NCBI GenBank assembly: GCA_018697195.1
Contig: CM031878.1
Span: forward strand, 40,570,564-40,634,563
Length of the DNA: 64,000 nt
Source: Certhia americana
Taxonomy: Eukaryota; Chordata; Aves; Passeriformes; Certhiidae
Direction of reading: 5' to 3'
This document shows, one piece after another, positions 39,001 to 51,762 of the stretch. Positions within the stretch are counted from its first letter, which is position 1, and each line of letters begins with the position of its first letter. Position numbers and translations under genes: made by a program. Below the pieces are notes generated by a model. It was not told where the DNA came from, searched no databases, and saw only the letters and a list, made by a program, of their open reading frames with translations.

Positions 39001-42000
39001 AGTTAAATATTGAAGCTGCTGCTAATTTTCAGGTCAGTGTTAGTAGTACTGGTCAGATATGTAAACGGTTCTGGGAATTACTAAGAAAATAAAAAGGAAA
39101 ATGGATTATGACAGTACAGAATTTCAGGGCATTTCCGATCTGAATATAGTGTGGATTTTGTTTTCTTGTTCCCCCTATTTCTTAAAAAATACATGTATTT
39201 GTAGTAAAAAAGATAGACAAAAGGCTCCAAAAATAATCAAAGGTATGAAGTAATTTCTGTGGGAGGCAAGACTGAACAAAATTAGGACTTCTCAGTAAAA
39301 GAGATGGCTGAATGGGAATATAGCAGTGGCAAGAAAATAAAAAAGGAAATTACTTGATCTTTCTCGTAGTGTTTGATGTTCTTACAGATGGTAAGAAGAA
39401 ATACAGGGAGGTGTAACCTCACACTGAGTGCTACATTTTAATTATTCAGTTTGCTACAGGATGTTGCGGATGTCAGAAATCTATTTGCATTTCAGAAGCA
39501 ATTGGATAGACTTATTTAAATCTTCTAAGATGAAGAGTATATTTGTAAAATATTTTTTCACTTCCTTGCAGTTGCTTTTTGACTTACTTGCAAGCTTCTT
39601 TAAAATTAATTTAATGGTTGAAGTGTGTCAGTCCTTGTGATAAAACTTCCTAGTTGGGGGTGTTTAAATGAATCCTTTGTGGTTGGAAAAAGTCTTGGTG
39701 TGTTCAGTGGTACTCTATCACAGCTAAAAAAGGCCTCTCAGAAAGTGGGAGGAGAAGCAAAATCCTAGCTGGTGGATTGGGATCATTATGATGGAGACAG
39801 TGGCGATATAGGGTGATGAGTATAGGGCAAACTTCAGCCTGTCTGCACTTGATTAATCCAGATTCTGCACAATGATCCTCTGCTGATAAAACTTACTCTT
39901 GTGTGTAAGCCATAATCATTTGAGTAATTTCTATGTTTATTTCTGTACTCTAGTACATATGGCCTGTTTTTTTTCTTCACCAATCACATGTTTTAAGGCA
40001 GAATTGCACAGCTGGAGACGGTCCTGGAAGAAGAGGGAAGTTGTTTGTGAGGCTTGTAAATGATTTGAAAAACACTCCTTTAGGAACTGTTTGCGTCTGA
40101 TAATTTCTATCAGCTGACAACCATAACAAGCTGGTTTTGGTATCATTTCTGTTACAAGCTGTTTCAGCCCTGAATTAGCTGCTGCATAGAAGATTTGACT
40201 ATTTTTATACTTGTCATAGCTGGTGGCACTGCCCTTGGCTTCTGAACTTTTTACAGTGAAATAAATTATGATGAAAGTTTGATAAGCAAGGAAAAAATTG
40301 CTGGAGTGTAGGAAAAAGAGTTTTGAAAATACAGACTTGATTGTTCTTATGCAATCATCATCTGGTTTATTTGTTTAGGATGTTGAGGAGTTTCCTCATC
40401 TGGCAGCTGCTTCGGATAGGAGAAACAGGGTAGGACCTCAGAAACCATCCTTTACCGCTGCAGTCAGAAAGCATTCTGAAGTAAGTAATCCTGAGACATG
40501 ATGTGAGTCAAATGTAAATTATGAATCCAAGTTGCTTGTTTTTTTTTTTTTTTATGAGTGAAATTAATTTGGAAATTCATTCAATGTGTGAATGAATCGT
40601 AAGCATAAATCACAAGGATTGGAAATGTGTTTGTTCTGTCAGAGCAAGTAAAATAAATAATAAAGGTAAAATTCCAGCTTTCAGTTGCTTTGGAATAAGT
40701 TTTGCTACTAAAAATTTTGATCCTTGGCTTTATTTCCCTGTAAATTTTAGTGGTTTAGAAAAAAACCAAAATACAATAAAACAAAACCCTAGTTTACTTT
40801 GTTTGAGGCAGTAAATAGCTTTGAAATGGAGGAGTAGCAAAAGACACAGCATTCTTAAAGAAGATTTATTACAAAAAACAGTGCTGTACACACATGCCAC
40901 TCAGATGAAAGCAACCCCTTAGCTTTGTAGACATAAGTGGGATATAACCCCTCAAAGCTTACATAAACTGTAGAGATGTGGTCATTAGACCATTCATATG
41001 CCTGTAACAAATATTTTATAATGAAGCTGCCTTGCTAGTTTTTTCTTCCAAATCTGAAAAAAACCAACCAAACAAACATGAATGTGATTAAGTGGTATGG
41101 CAGCCAATAAATGGTCACCCTTCTACAAGGCCATGTATCGTCTTCCCAGAGCCTTCACTTTGCAACTTCAACTATCCCTACCTTTTATCATAAGAAAGGT
41201 GTTTCAGCCCTCTGATCGTTTCTATGGCCCTTCTCTGGCCCTACTGCAGTATCTCCATGTCTTTTCTGTGCCAGGGATCCCAAAAGTGGACCCAGTACTC
41301 CAGGTAGGGGCTCACAAGAGGAGAGTAGAGAGAGAGAATCACTGCTCTCAAGTCATGGGCCATGCTTCTTTATACACAGCCCAGGACATATTTGTCTTTC
41401 TGGGCTGGGAGTGTCCATGGCTGGGTCATATCCAGGCTCTCACCACCAGCACCCTCCAAGGCCTTCTCACAGGGCTGCTCTCCAGCTGCTCATCCCCCAG
41501 CCTGGGTTGATACTAGGGCTTGCCTCAGTGCAGGTGCAGCATTGCGCACTTGGCCTTGCTTCATGAGTTTCACACAGGCCCGCCCTTCACGCCTGTCAAG
41601 AATGCCATCCATCATTCTGGCTGACATCCCTTCCCTGAAGAAATTCCATGAAGCCTACTCAGCTTGGTGTCGTTCACAGATGTGCTGAAGGTGCACTTGG
41701 TTTGAATTTAATATCGCCTTCACCCTTTTCTATGTGCCTTGTTTTTAAATATTTTTTCTTCCTGCCTGTTACCTTTTGTCTTTAAATTTCTAAGATCCAT
41801 CTCTCTGAAGAGCCTTGTGATAGACGGTCTCCTTCTCTGGATGAAACTCCCAAGCCGGATGGACTGTCAGGGAAACAAGCCTCATCTTCTGTATTAGAAA
41901 GAAAGAAAACTCAGGTAAGTGAATTCATGTTGAAGAGAAGTTCACAACTCAAAATGGACAAAGGAAATGAGCCTGTTTAAATACAAGTCCATGCTCATCT

Positions 42001-45000
42001 GGGATTCTGCATTCATACTTCGAGGTAAAGTGACACGGTCCTCTTGATAAGAAGTAATCAGTGGTAGTAATTGCCTGCCTCTAAGGTTTGATACAGTGTT
42101 TATAGAAAAATACGAATTTTTATTTAATATCCATGGGTTTCAGATACCAGGAATTTGTCTTTCACCTATTTCACTTGATCATGGCATAAATCCAGTCCAA
42201 ATTGATTTCCACAAGGAACTAGGAACCTCCTTAAAGTGGTTCTGACAGAACAGGGAGGCAAGGACATCCCCTTATCTTGGGGCAAGGAGGAGGAATACAC
42301 AGCAAGAAGTGAGATCAGGCAGTAATTTGTTTGGACTCGTTGGTGTTGGTGAGTAGGTTCTGGCACAGCTCTAATGCAAGGTGAGATCCCAGTTGAAGAC
42401 TGAGGAGATGTTCAGCAACCCTGTTGTAACAGAAATTACAATTAATTGATTGTCTCAGATAAGGCTTCTAAATGTGCCAAACCTGGAAGTCATTTCCTTC
42501 GTGTGTTTTGGTTGGAAGTTTGTTTGTTCATAGTCTTCACCACACTATTCATTTTCAGCCTTTTTATTTTCTGTGTCATTAAATATGGATCATGGCTTTT
42601 GCCTTCTCTTCAAAGCAGTGAGAAAGATGAATGCTTAGGAGGAGGTGGTACAAAGATGATGACCTCTCTTTATAGTGATACATTGGAGATAATGATTTGT
42701 GTGTTGCAGTCACATACCCTGGAAGAATCACAGTAGTTTTTTGATAGTTTTAAGAAAACTTTAAATTCTGGTGAGCCCTTTATCTCTTTCAAAGATAGAT
42801 GATAATCTGACCAAAGTGGGACCCTGACATAAAAGCTTTCCTTTATTGAAGACTTTATACTTCTATGCTTTGTAGCAGTAGCATTTTTTAAAGTTACCTG
42901 AACTGTTTCTGATTTTTTTTGTATTTTTTGGCATTAAAGTTGATGTTTATTTGAAGATCATTGAGTGTCATTAAAGATCAGAAGTATTGTGGATAAAGAT
43001 GCTAAAAGAGTATGTTATACCATACAAAATTGTGGACTTTATATTCTGAAGTGGAGGGTGTTACTAATTGGTGCTGAACTTGTTCAGGAAACATCCAGGA
43101 GCAGTGGTAAGAAGAGTCAAATTCCAGTGCAGTTGGATTTGGGTGGCATGCTTGCAGTCTTGGAGCAGAAGCAGCAAACAGAGAAGTCAAAACAGTCTCC
43201 TAAACCTGTGGTATTTTCAGGTATTGGTTACTCTGAAATTTCCTTTCTTTCATCTTAAGCTATTTTTAAGTATTCAGACATTAAATGTAGTCTGATTTCT
43301 GATCTGTGATGATCTCTATGCAGGCAAGAGCACAGTTCACCAGATACAAGAGAAAAAGAAGGTTCTTTAAAAAGACATTTTAAAAGCATGACAATCTGAA
43401 TTGTTTGATGGAAGACTTATGGAAAGAAATACCTTAAGGACACTGATTTGTGAAAGAGTGCCTTGTATAAATATGAGGTGTGATTGAAATTTGCTTTGAC
43501 AGAAACACCAATGTTTGTGGAGGTTTTTGCTCTCCCTTAAGTATGTGAGTTACTGTTCTGATCTGAATGGGCAGGAAGGGGCCTACACAATAAGCAAGGA
43601 CTTTCTTAATCTCCCCTGATGCTAGAAATCATGGAGCTGAGGCTTGATTGAAAAAGCTCCTTTTCAAGCACAGAGGGTATACAAGAGTATACCTCAGGCA
43701 GTCCCAGCCACACACTTCTTAATTGTGAAATAATTGATATTAACAAAATGCTAGGTTCTGTTAATGGACAGGATTTTTCAGTCCTTTATGATATGTAGCC
43801 AGGAAGCAGAAAAAAAAAAAAAAAGCTCATTGCCTTTCTCATAACAGGTCAAAATTTAATCTAGATTATGCTGGTGTAGTATATTTTGTAAAAGGAACCA
43901 CAACATTTGCTAGCATTCAATGGCAATAAAATTTCTCATATTTCAGCAAAGACTTTTTTTTTAGAAATTATTTCAGAATGAGATCTAATAGCAATACATT
44001 TCATCTCACAATACTTAATGTGATAGCTGAGATTTTAAATACGAAGCTCAAGATGCTAAGCATCCATGAGATTTTTCCTTCACTAAGCTGAGAGAACTTG
44101 TAAAAAAAAGGTGGGTTTTTTTAAGTACTTTATTTAGTTCATCTCCTTTTATTTTCATTTGGGTCAATCAGACTTAATGCTGCAGAGGTGCTAATAACCA
44201 ATTTTGTTTCTGTAAAATTACACAGTGCATGGATTGATGAGTAGACAGTGGGCCACAAAGGTATGGGTCAAAATACCTGTTTTCTCATACAAAGTTTGCA
44301 GTGCCTGAATCTGCTGCAGAAGAGAAATTATTGTGTCATGTTTGTATCCTGGGAGCATAAAGCAGTTGTTACCTTATCTTTATACTTTTTTAGTATTCAG
44401 TACAGCATTGATTTGGTGTGTACCAAAATACAGCTTTGGTTTGCAAAGTAGCATCATGCTGACCTCTGTAACCATGAAGAGGACAGTGAACAAGAACAGA
44501 AATGAGTGTGACCACAGACAGTTGTTTTTATTCCACTTACTACTTTACATGCTAGATAATACTGGTGAAGTCATCCATTTTAGGAACTTGAAGACTGTGA
44601 ACTTGAAATGGTGATGTACACATGAAGGAAATACGTATCTGCAGGGTGTACGCCTATTTATTACTGCAAATCCAGTTTCAGTTTTTGTAACCATCTATGC
44701 TGCACATTCTTGGCAGTGTTCTTCTCAGTTTGCCTTTGATACACAGAGCCAAAAAAGAAACATTCAGTGTAGCAGTTTTATGATGCCAACAGTTTCCTGT
44801 AAGAGTATTGCATGTCATGTGTGAGGAATCTGCATATCAATACTGTGGAAGCAGTAAATGATGATGGCTTAAGACAAGCTGCTGGAATATTTGCTGTATT
44901 TAGGGGAGAGAGGTTGCCTGAGTCACAGAGGGAGGTGTCAAGCTGGTTCCACCAGTACTTCCTTAGTCATCCTCTCCATTGAGTTGCTAATGTGAACTGC

Positions 45001-48000
45001 TTTATATTGCAGGTAACTGAAGTTTGACAAAGTGCTTTACAGGATACAGCAGTTCCTACTGATAGTGAGGGAAAGTAGTTTATTTGGTATGAGGTCATGG
45101 TGTGGAAGATCCAGGTTTAGTCATTTGTCCAGTCATTTAAAGCTTCTGTGCCCTAAACCCTCTGAAAAAATGCAAGTTAAGTGGACATCTTCAGTGAGCT
45201 TTGCAGGTTAAGCGAGAGAGACTTAGCTGTAGCTTTGCATTACTCATGACCTATCTGCAAATTAATTTCATCCAGCTTCATTAAGGTGTAACAAAAGGTA
45301 GGCGTTAGTGCTTAAGTTTATTTACAGCAAGTAAATATAAAACCTGTAATACTACTACTCAGAATTTATCTTAACCCAGTACGGAATCAATGGAGGAAGA
45401 AATGCCACTGCCATGAAACACAGAAATTCTTGAAGGTTTACCAGGCTGGCATGGCATGGTGTTGAAGGTAGCTTGGACTGTAGTGTTTGGTCAAATTCTG
45501 CTTTTGAGAGAGAGATTGTGAATGGGATATAATAGAAGTAGAGGACACGGCAGTCTTTTTTGAGGAGTTTCTTTTATAAATAACATTGTTTAATGATATA
45601 CGATTGCCTGTAAATATTCTTAATAGCAACACAATGCAATTTTAGTATGTGTATACCAGTCTTAAACTTGAAATTGGATTCTAGTTCAGGTGTTCATTTT
45701 AGTTGTCTGATGAAGATTTCTTCTTAAATCTCAGTTGGTGGTGCCATACCATTGCTGTCTAAGGACCCTGCCACCACCAAGAGGAGTCACCGTTTAAACC
45801 AAGGCAAGATGCCTCATAATCCCTTGGATTCCAGTGCTCCTTTGGTAAAGAAAGGGAAACAGAGAGAAGTACCTAAAGCAAAGAGACCAACGCCTCTCAA
45901 AAAGGTCCTTGTTTTTTTTTTTTCACCTTAAATACTAAAACTGCAGGGTAATATATTATTCTGAGGGTCTGCTAAGTCCTCTCATATGGAGATCTGCATC
46001 TCAGTGTCTGCTTGTCTGAATTCAGTTTTAGCTTTGCTTGGTTTCAATTGAATTGGTTTCAAAGAGGGGAGGGGTAGAAGAGGATAGTCTTGCTAAATGG
46101 CGTATATAAATTCCCAAAAAATGCACTTTCTCCCTTGAATCAATTGCTCCCTGGTAAAGTGCCACTACAAGTGTCCACACGTCATTGGTACAGGGAAACA
46201 CGCAAGGAAATGTTAATTGGTTTGGCAAAGATGACCTTATTTACAGGACTGGGGAGAATGGATCGAACAGAGGTCATATTTAATGTTTCTGTGCTCTTCC
46301 AAGCCAGAACTCCAGCTGATTCTGCAGCAGCAGGTCCCACTTAGGGATTTCTGTTGTATCTTCCCTCTTTGCCCATTCACATTGCTTCCTGACACATCTT
46401 CTATAAAGAGGATTTTTTAACTTTAGTTCTGCCCTTGTAGTTTATTCCCAGTAAATATTTTCTCTACCCATATACTGCTAATCAAGGTAAAAGTCCTTTC
46501 TTTTGTAAATTTTGGAATTATCTTTCCTTCTTTTTATGTGCAAATAGAAAGAAAAGGTTGTAAACTTCAGATGCTAGGGCTGAACCTCTTTATAAATGGG
46601 TTTTGTGTAAATATGTGGTGATAGTTTTGTTATCTGCGTGACATCAAATTGGTTTGGTTTTGATATATACTTTTAGATTATCCTGAAGGAAAGAGAACAA
46701 AGAAAACAGCAGCACCTGTTAGAACAGAAAGCAGCACCAAAAGATGAAGATAACATCTGTCAGACAGCAGGAAATATTACTGAAAACACAACACTTCTAC
46801 AGGATAGTCAAGCAGGTATCTTTTGAGAGAACCTGTAATACAGTATAGCTGGAAATTTGTGCACATTTAGTACTTCAGAAAATAAGTACTAAAATACTGC
46901 CAAATGAAGGCCGCAACCTCAAGCTTTCTGAGATTCGGCTCAGGCTTATCTTGATTGTAACATGGGCCAAAACTGAAAGTCAATAATAGGGATTCTGATT
47001 TCCATACTTCTGTGCCTGTTTTATGATGTGTTGTAAGGAGAGTTCCCACCTACCTCTGGCAATTGATGAAGCTTGAAACAGGACAAAAACCCTGACATTA
47101 AAAAAAAAAAAAAAAAAAACCAAAAAAAACTTGTTTCCCTACTACCACAGACTGTTCTAATACTAAAGTAGTGACTCTTCCATACCTGCTTCACAGATTA
47201 ATCTCTTCACAGTGCTTTTTGGGCTGTCTTTTCATTGAAATATCTTGATTTACATGATAGCTGTTCCTGTAACACAAGTTGCTGAAGGATTTCCTGAGCA
47301 CACAGGGATCAAGGAATCTAAAGAAGATTCTGTGACTTCAAAGCAGCTAACTGCCACTCTTCCAAAAATCCACAGCAGGAATTTTAGAGAGTAAGTATTG
47401 ATTGTACTGATGGCTCATTGCATGCTGCCACCAGTACAGTATTTTTCAAATGGTAATTCAGTTGCATTCTCTGCAAAACTAACTGCAGTTTAGACTGAAG
47501 GCTCTAAATTTTTTTTCTTTCAGTCTTTCTGTAAGCTGACACACAAAGAAATTATAAACTTAGTGTCTTCTGTGATTCTCACTTGAAAATGCCTGTTCCT
47601 TGAAGGCGAAAAAACCCCCAGATTCACTAGAGGCTAAGGGAAGAAAAGAAGTTGCTGTTAAAGTATATTTTATTTTAAATAAAGGGGTAACAACTTAAAT
47701 AAGGTGTGCTACTTTATTCCTTAAATTATATTTTTAATGTAGTTTGGTTTTTGTGGCAGTTTGGTACTGCCAGACCAAATGACAAAAATCTATAGAAACG
47801 AGATGACATTTTCATGTTGTGGCTGGGCAGAGAAATAAAGGTAATACTTAGGAGGAGTTATTGTGTGCAGACAGTTTTAGCTAAATGTTTAAGATTATGT
47901 GTATGCACGTTTCTTTATAAAAAGAAATAGACATTACTATATGTGAAGAGGTCAGAGAATCAGTCATGAGTGCTTAAAACAGTTTCTTGAGGAAAGCAGT

Positions 48001-51000
48001 GTTTCAACTTCTAGTTCTCCCCCCATAAAGTAAATCCATCACTGGCAGTTTTTTGCAGTTCACAGCATAGTAATTGTTAATAGTGATACAACCATTCCTG
48101 CAGTGTTAACTCTTAATTTAACTTCTAATTGCAATGAAAATCACCTAATTTGTGTCTATGCAACAGTGTTTTACTGAGAGCACAATTTGGGTTGAATATG
48201 TGAAGGACCATCAGTTTACAGGATGTAGAGCATTCAGCAAAACTTAGATGATTTTCTTTAAATTAGGTTTTTTAGTGTTCCAGTAGATTTGCAAGACTTA
48301 GTAAAACCAATAGGAAATCGTTAGTAAAAATTCTTGTAACCTAAATAAAATTTAGAAATAATTGTTTCTCTAAGAATCGGGATAGATGTTGTAATTTCAT
48401 TATCTTAATGGGAGTTTGCCCCGGCAAATCTTTCTGTTGACAATGCAACTGATATATCTTTAGTTTTTCTCTTTGATACCCTTCTTCACCAGAAAATTCT
48501 TTGTGTAAAAGTGGGATGGGGTGAAAGAATTTTTGACTCTGATCTTCCCCAGAGTGTACTAGAAGGGTGAATTACATTGTATCCTTTCCTTACCAACAAC
48601 ACAAAGCCATAGCTGGTAAGCCAAAAAGGATGACAGACTTGAATGTAGGGAGAAAGAATGTGATCCAGTTTTCCATGTTTATTACACATAGCCTTGAACT
48701 TACAGAAATAAATTAGAATTTCGTACTTTGATTGCTGTAGTTTGATTTGTATATACATCAAAATAAATGCCCTCAGAAAAATGCTTCAGTAGAAAAAGAT
48801 ATGTGCAAACCTCTTTCTTGGGATAAAATATGTATTTATATAGATAGAGATACATAGGTTTCTTTTACATGTATATATGCATTTTTAATACAGTTTGATT
48901 AGGAAGCCAGGTAACACAAGGAACAAAACTTCTTCCTCTTAGTTTCTGAGACACTGAAGAGAAATCCTAAGTAAATTTTTGTTTTCATGTATGTAAAAAG
49001 TGTGTTTGGAGTGGAAACAGAAAAAAATACAAAGACAGAATAGAATTTTAAAGGTATATTTAATTACATATTCAAGTGTTACATATTTGTAATTCTAGTG
49101 AATCTAACTATTTGATTGCTCCTTTCTTCCAGTTACTGCAGCCAGGTACTTAGTAAAGAAGTTGACAGTTGTGTGACAGATCTCTTAAAAGAACTGGTTC
49201 GTTTCCAAGATCGCTTGTATCAGAAGGACCCAGTAAAGGCCAAGATAAAACGGAGGCTTGTTATGGGTCTTAGAGAAGTTCTGAAACATCTGAAGCTGAA
49301 AAAACTGAAGTGTGTCATCATCTCTCCTAACTGTGAAAAGATTCAATCAAAAGGTAAATTAAGTTCTTAACAAAAGAAAAGTCTGCTTAATAAAAGAAAT
49401 GCAAAAGAGAAGATTCAGTATTATTGATAGCAATATTATTATTGGAGTAATTTATTTGAGTTTCCTTTGAAATCAAGACATATAAAGTTGCCTTCCTTGC
49501 TCAGATTGTTGACTGCTGTGCAGTTGAACTGTGAGCTGAGTCAAGTCTGTCCAGAGTGGGAGAAGTTCCCAGAGATTAGGGTCTCTTTAGCTACTGACTT
49601 GCTGTGCTGATGCACAGAAGATTGCACTGCACACCTGAGACAATCCAAAGGCTGCTGATGCTAACGCTGCCGTCACAAGGAGTCCCACTTTATCGATGTC
49701 TTTTAGGACACGGAGTGGCAATAAATCACTAGTGATAGTTTCCTAAAAGTTGTCATTATTGGCATTAATTTATTGTAGTTGTTGTAATTATTTTCAGTTA
49801 AATTCCTTAGCAGATGGATCTTTTTTGATACTAGATTAGACTGTACTACAAATATAGTAAAATGCAGAAAATAGCAGTGTAAAATAAATGCTAACTAAGA
49901 ATTAAGAAAAAAATGTCAAGTTGTCCTTTAAAAATGGATATTCAGTGCTACTACTGTGATCTCTATCTTTTTTCCTATGAGGTGTGGTTTCAGAATGTGC
50001 CCATAATCTTGGGATATTTTTTGCCATGCATTGACAGTATGGTTCTTTAGCTCCAGTCAGCCTGATGGTATTGTCTGCTCCAGGTGGGCTGGACGAGACT
50101 CTACACAACATTATCGACTGTGCCTGTGAGCAGAATATCCCATTTGTTTTTGCCCTTAATCGCAAGGCCCTGGGCCGCTGTGTGAACAAAGCAGTGCCTG
50201 TGAGTGTGGTGGGAATTTTCAGTTATGATGGAGCTCAGGTAAGCTGAAATAAGTCACTTCATGTTTTTGTTCAAAAAGCTTCACTTTTTACTTGGAGAAG
50301 GAGATGAAAATACTGTGATTTTTAAGGGGTGTTTTGTTTGTTTTGCTTTTGCAGACTTAAACTCTTCATCACAGGTCATATACAAAGCTTATATGAAGAA
50401 CTGATTTTAGAAGTACAGGCAGTCAGCACTGTTTGAGAAAATTACTCTTGCTGTCTCTTCCTGACATCCTCTTCATCTTTACCTCCCTCAAACTTTATTT
50501 TTTCTTCAAGAGAACTGCTGTGCTGTTTTTATAAATGCTGATAAAGGCTGTGTTTTTAATGTCTTCATACACACTAAGCTGCTGAACTTTTCAACACATT
50601 CTGAATAATGAATATTCATTAGGTTTTCAAGGAGATACAAAAACTTACTGTATGATTTAAACTCTAGTATTTTATATTGCCATAGGACCATTTTCACAGA
50701 ATGGTACAGCTGACAACAGAGGCTAGGAAGGCCTACAAAGACATGATAGCAGCTTTAGAGGAAGAAGCAAAAGCAGGACTAAGAGAAACCCAACCCAGCG
50801 TCTTAACTCCTGAATATGATAAAAATGGCTTGTTAGAAACCTGTAAAACATCTTCCAAGGACTCAGATGAGGATGTACCAAATTACAGTAAGTATTTACT
50901 GCCCTGGGGTTTATTCCATTTTCATTCATGGTGCTAATCAATTCTGTGATTTCCACTGAAATAAATTACATCTGCTCTAGTCATTAGGAAGGAAGGAGGG

Positions 51001-51762
51001 AGCAAATTCTTGGGATTTTTAATAAACCTGAAGTAATTTTTTTCTGAGAAAGTATTAAAGAAAGTTGCTCTCTGAAATCCACAAATGGCAGGCAGTACAC
51101 ATTACTTTCCTCAGTGAAGTTTAACAGAGCTCCTAATTATATTTCTATTTGTCTAAAAAATCCTTTTAAGATCAATTGTAGATATCCATACTCTATGCCC
51201 ATGGTAGACTTAAAATTTGTATTGGAGCCTATTTGAGATGCATCTTCCTGACCACAAGCAGTCGTTCCTAGAAACGTTTTCCTCCAGCTCTGTTCTTAAG
51301 TCAAGAGGCAATGCAATGTATTTGAAAAAGAAAGTTTTGAAAACTTACAGTTTTTTTTAAGTTGTAACCACCTTCAAGGTTAGCCTTGTTTGAGTAGGGT
51401 GTTGGTTACAAGGAGCTCAGTGGACCCCATCACTACTAAGTTACTCTTTTGTGTGTCATCTGATGTTGCATAACATAGATGGCCAGCATGCCTGTGCATC
51501 AGCTTATCTCAGCAATTATTTTGAAAGGGAAGTAAAGAATCAGGGTTGAATTTTTTTCTTTTTTTTTTTTAATTTTTCCTCAAGTATTATATGGTAACAT
51601 GTTGGTTGTTATTTTTTCTTTGTTGTTTGTTTTTTTCCCCAATAATTCCTAGTTAAAGTCTGGAAGAGAAAACTTGAAGAAGAATATAACCCATATGCAC
51701 TGGAATTGGAAAAGAGTGCAACTGCTGACATGGCGATACTGAATTTGGAAGACCATCAGTAA
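27070..51762 (+). CDS. SECISBP2: SECIS-binding protein 2 (SBP2), 18 coding exons
   Basis: Binds the SECIS stem-loop of selenoprotein mRNAs and recruits the selenocysteine elongation factor at the ribosome. Exons: 27070-27105, 28238-28383, 30266-30458, 32431-32560, 32963-33117, 34237-34318, 37483 or 37492-37616, 38149-38307, 40379-40480, 41795-41914, 43088-43220, 45735-45904, 46677-46815, 47261-47390, 49133-49353, 50084-50238, 50686-50887, 51653-51762. All have GT-AG borders and every phase joins. The product is 835 aa (838 with the longer exon 7), against about 854 in human. Exon 1 codes 12 residues, as in human. The N-terminal half is poorly conserved. A lysine tract lies at about 308-318. 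'[15 protein letters not shown]' begins exon 9. The Sec-incorporation region (about 417-565) holds '[15 protein letters not shown]', '[20 protein letters not shown]' and 'IILKERE'. The L7Ae-type RNA-binding domain (about 607-770) contains '[13 protein letters not shown]' and '[15 protein letters not shown]'. The gene appears intact. Confidence 0.95.
28238..28383 (+). CDS. SECISBP2: SECISBP2 exon 2
   Basis: Encodes '[16 protein letters not shown]' through '[18 protein letters not shown]', the most conserved block of the N-terminal half. The acceptor is TTTCTCAG at 28,237. The donor is GTATGT at 28,384, leaving two bases of a codon. A longer plus-strand frame (28,205-28,798) reads past both splice sites and is not the real exon. 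Confidence 0.9.
30266..30458 (+). CDS. SECISBP2: SECISBP2 exon 3
   Basis: The acceptor is the CATAG after a pyrimidine-rich tract. Starting there supplies the one base needed to complete the codon split at the end of exon 2. It encodes '[18 protein letters not shown]', then '[12 protein letters not shown]', ending 'SLSK' before GTGAGC. The 'YSP...VY-VPGSQY' pattern matches mammalian SBP2. An overlapping frame beginning at 30,157 is a shadow. Confidence 0.88.
32431..32560 (+). CDS. SECISBP2: SECISBP2 exon 4
   Basis: A charged segment starting '[19 protein letters not shown]'. The acceptor reads TTGCAGCAG, so the splice could fall three bases later and drop one Gln. The donor is GTACAA after 'VKPG'. 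Similarity to mammals is weak but charge and phase agree. Confidence 0.78.
33584..33604. repeat. Poly(A) run in SECISBP2 intron 5
   Basis: Twenty-one consecutive A residues in unique intron sequence. No recognisable retroelement body lies directly upstream. Confidence 0.9.
34555..35545 (-). mobile_element. CR1 LINE 3' portion inside SECISBP2 intron 6
   Basis: The minus strand carries a 132-codon open frame (34,745-35,143) for the C-terminal part of CR1 ORF2: '[20 protein letters not shown]', '[20 protein letters not shown]' and 'RTRGNG'. A further reverse transcriptase scrap lies upstream at 35.3-35.5 kb. The element is antisense to SECISBP2. A TA repeat has expanded inside its coding part. 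Confidence 0.9.
35435..35458. repeat. (TA)n microsatellite within a CR1
   Basis: Twelve uninterrupted TA units, preceded by shorter 'ttggtatata' repeats. It interrupts the reverse transcriptase part of the surrounding CR1, between the stretches equivalent to 'NDLD' and 'FTDDTK'. Confidence 0.93.
36197..36860 (-). mobile_element. Avian ERV solo LTR (probable ERVL type), internally shortened
   Basis: On the plus strand the segment starts 'tgtggtgggttgaccatggc' and ends 'gctaccaaaatttagccatc' then 'taaacccattacg'. Between lie 'ggcaaaacagactcaactag' and 'accttggtgtctgcagggct'. These are hallmarks of a very common bird LTR, recognised from memory; the conventional direction is, I believe, the minus strand. 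At about 660 bp it is shorter than the roughly 1-kb form I recall, so part of the middle is missing. No internal viral genes flank it. The terminal CA reads CG. No clear target duplication was found. Confidence 0.7.
37483..37616 (+). CDS. SECISBP2: SECISBP2 exon 7 with two possible acceptors
   Basis: Two AG acceptors lie 9 bases apart (exon starting 37,483 or 37,492), and both keep the frame. The downstream one, CACCTGCAG, is the more canonical. The exon encodes '[20 protein letters not shown]' and ends 'EIEPK' before GTACTT. The minor choice would add three residues. Confidence 0.8.
38149..38307 (+). CDS. SECISBP2: SECISBP2 exon 8 with eleven-lysine tract
   Basis: Encodes an acidic lead ('ETQPEEGSE'), then eleven consecutive lysines (38,203-38,235), then Leu-Lys, ending 'QEPPKIE'. 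The tract corresponds to the shorter Lys-rich stretch of mammalian SBP2 regarded as a nuclear localisation signal. The DNA is an uninterrupted AAG/AAA purine run. Confidence 0.92.
39220..39390 (+). mobile_element. Ancient CR1-type LINE fragment in SECISBP2 intron 8
   Basis: 'ctgtgggaggcaagactgaa', 'aaattaggacttctcagtaa' and 'aagagatggctgaatgggaa' match, from memory, the RT-terminal region of old amniote CR1 elements that encodes 'LG-LF-LEKR-x-R'. It is more decayed than the chicken-type CR1s and has no open frame. Confidence 0.6.
41095..41705 (-). mobile_element. CR1 LINE 3' fragment (older subfamily) in SECISBP2 intron 9
   Basis: The plus strand reads as complemented CR1: 'ggcccttctctggccctact', 'ccagtactccaggtaggggc' and 'agcttggtgtcgttcacaga'. 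It is diverged from the other copies here. The plus-strand frames of 108-137 codons over it are antisense shadows. It ends about 90 bp before exon 10. Confidence 0.8.
43088..43220 (+). CDS. SECISBP2: SECISBP2 exon 11, start of the Sec-incorporation region
   Basis: Encodes '[20 protein letters not shown]' and 'SPKPVVFS', one of the most conserved motifs of SBP2, in the part needed for selenocysteine incorporation as distinct from RNA binding. The acceptor (GTTCAG) has a weak pyrimidine tract, so inclusion may depend on enhancers. Confidence 0.92.
47100..47119. repeat. Poly(A) run in SECISBP2 intron 13
   Basis: Twenty A residues followed by 'ccaaaaaaaac'. A simple repeat with no recognisable element attached. 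Confidence 0.9.
49133..50887 (+). CDS. SECISBP2: SECISBP2 exons 15-17, L7Ae-type RNA-binding domain
   Basis: Three exons (49,133-49,353, 50,084-50,238 and 50,686-50,887) carry the kink-turn-binding domain. It begins '[20 protein letters not shown]' and runs through '[19 protein letters not shown]', '[13 protein letters not shown]' and '[17 protein letters not shown]'. This domain recognises the sheared G-A pairs of the SECIS core. Conservation with mammals is far higher than elsewhere in the protein, and all expected core residues are present. Confidence 0.95.
51653..51762 (+). CDS. SECISBP2: SECISBP2 last coding exon
   Basis: Begins after TCCTAG, completes the Ile codon and encodes '[19 protein letters not shown]' to a TAA. 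It corresponds to the 'IWKKHLEAYSG...LELEES' tail of mammalian SBP2. Confidence 0.92.

Noticed and set aside
49500..49720. GC-richer patch in SECISBP2 intron 15 with a CTGTGC-TGAT-GCACAG hairpin and an AGAAGA box, considered as an H/ACA snoRNA
   Set aside because: The second hairpin does not fold against an ACA box at a proper distance, and no snoRNA is known to me in this host gene. A covariance-model search would decide.
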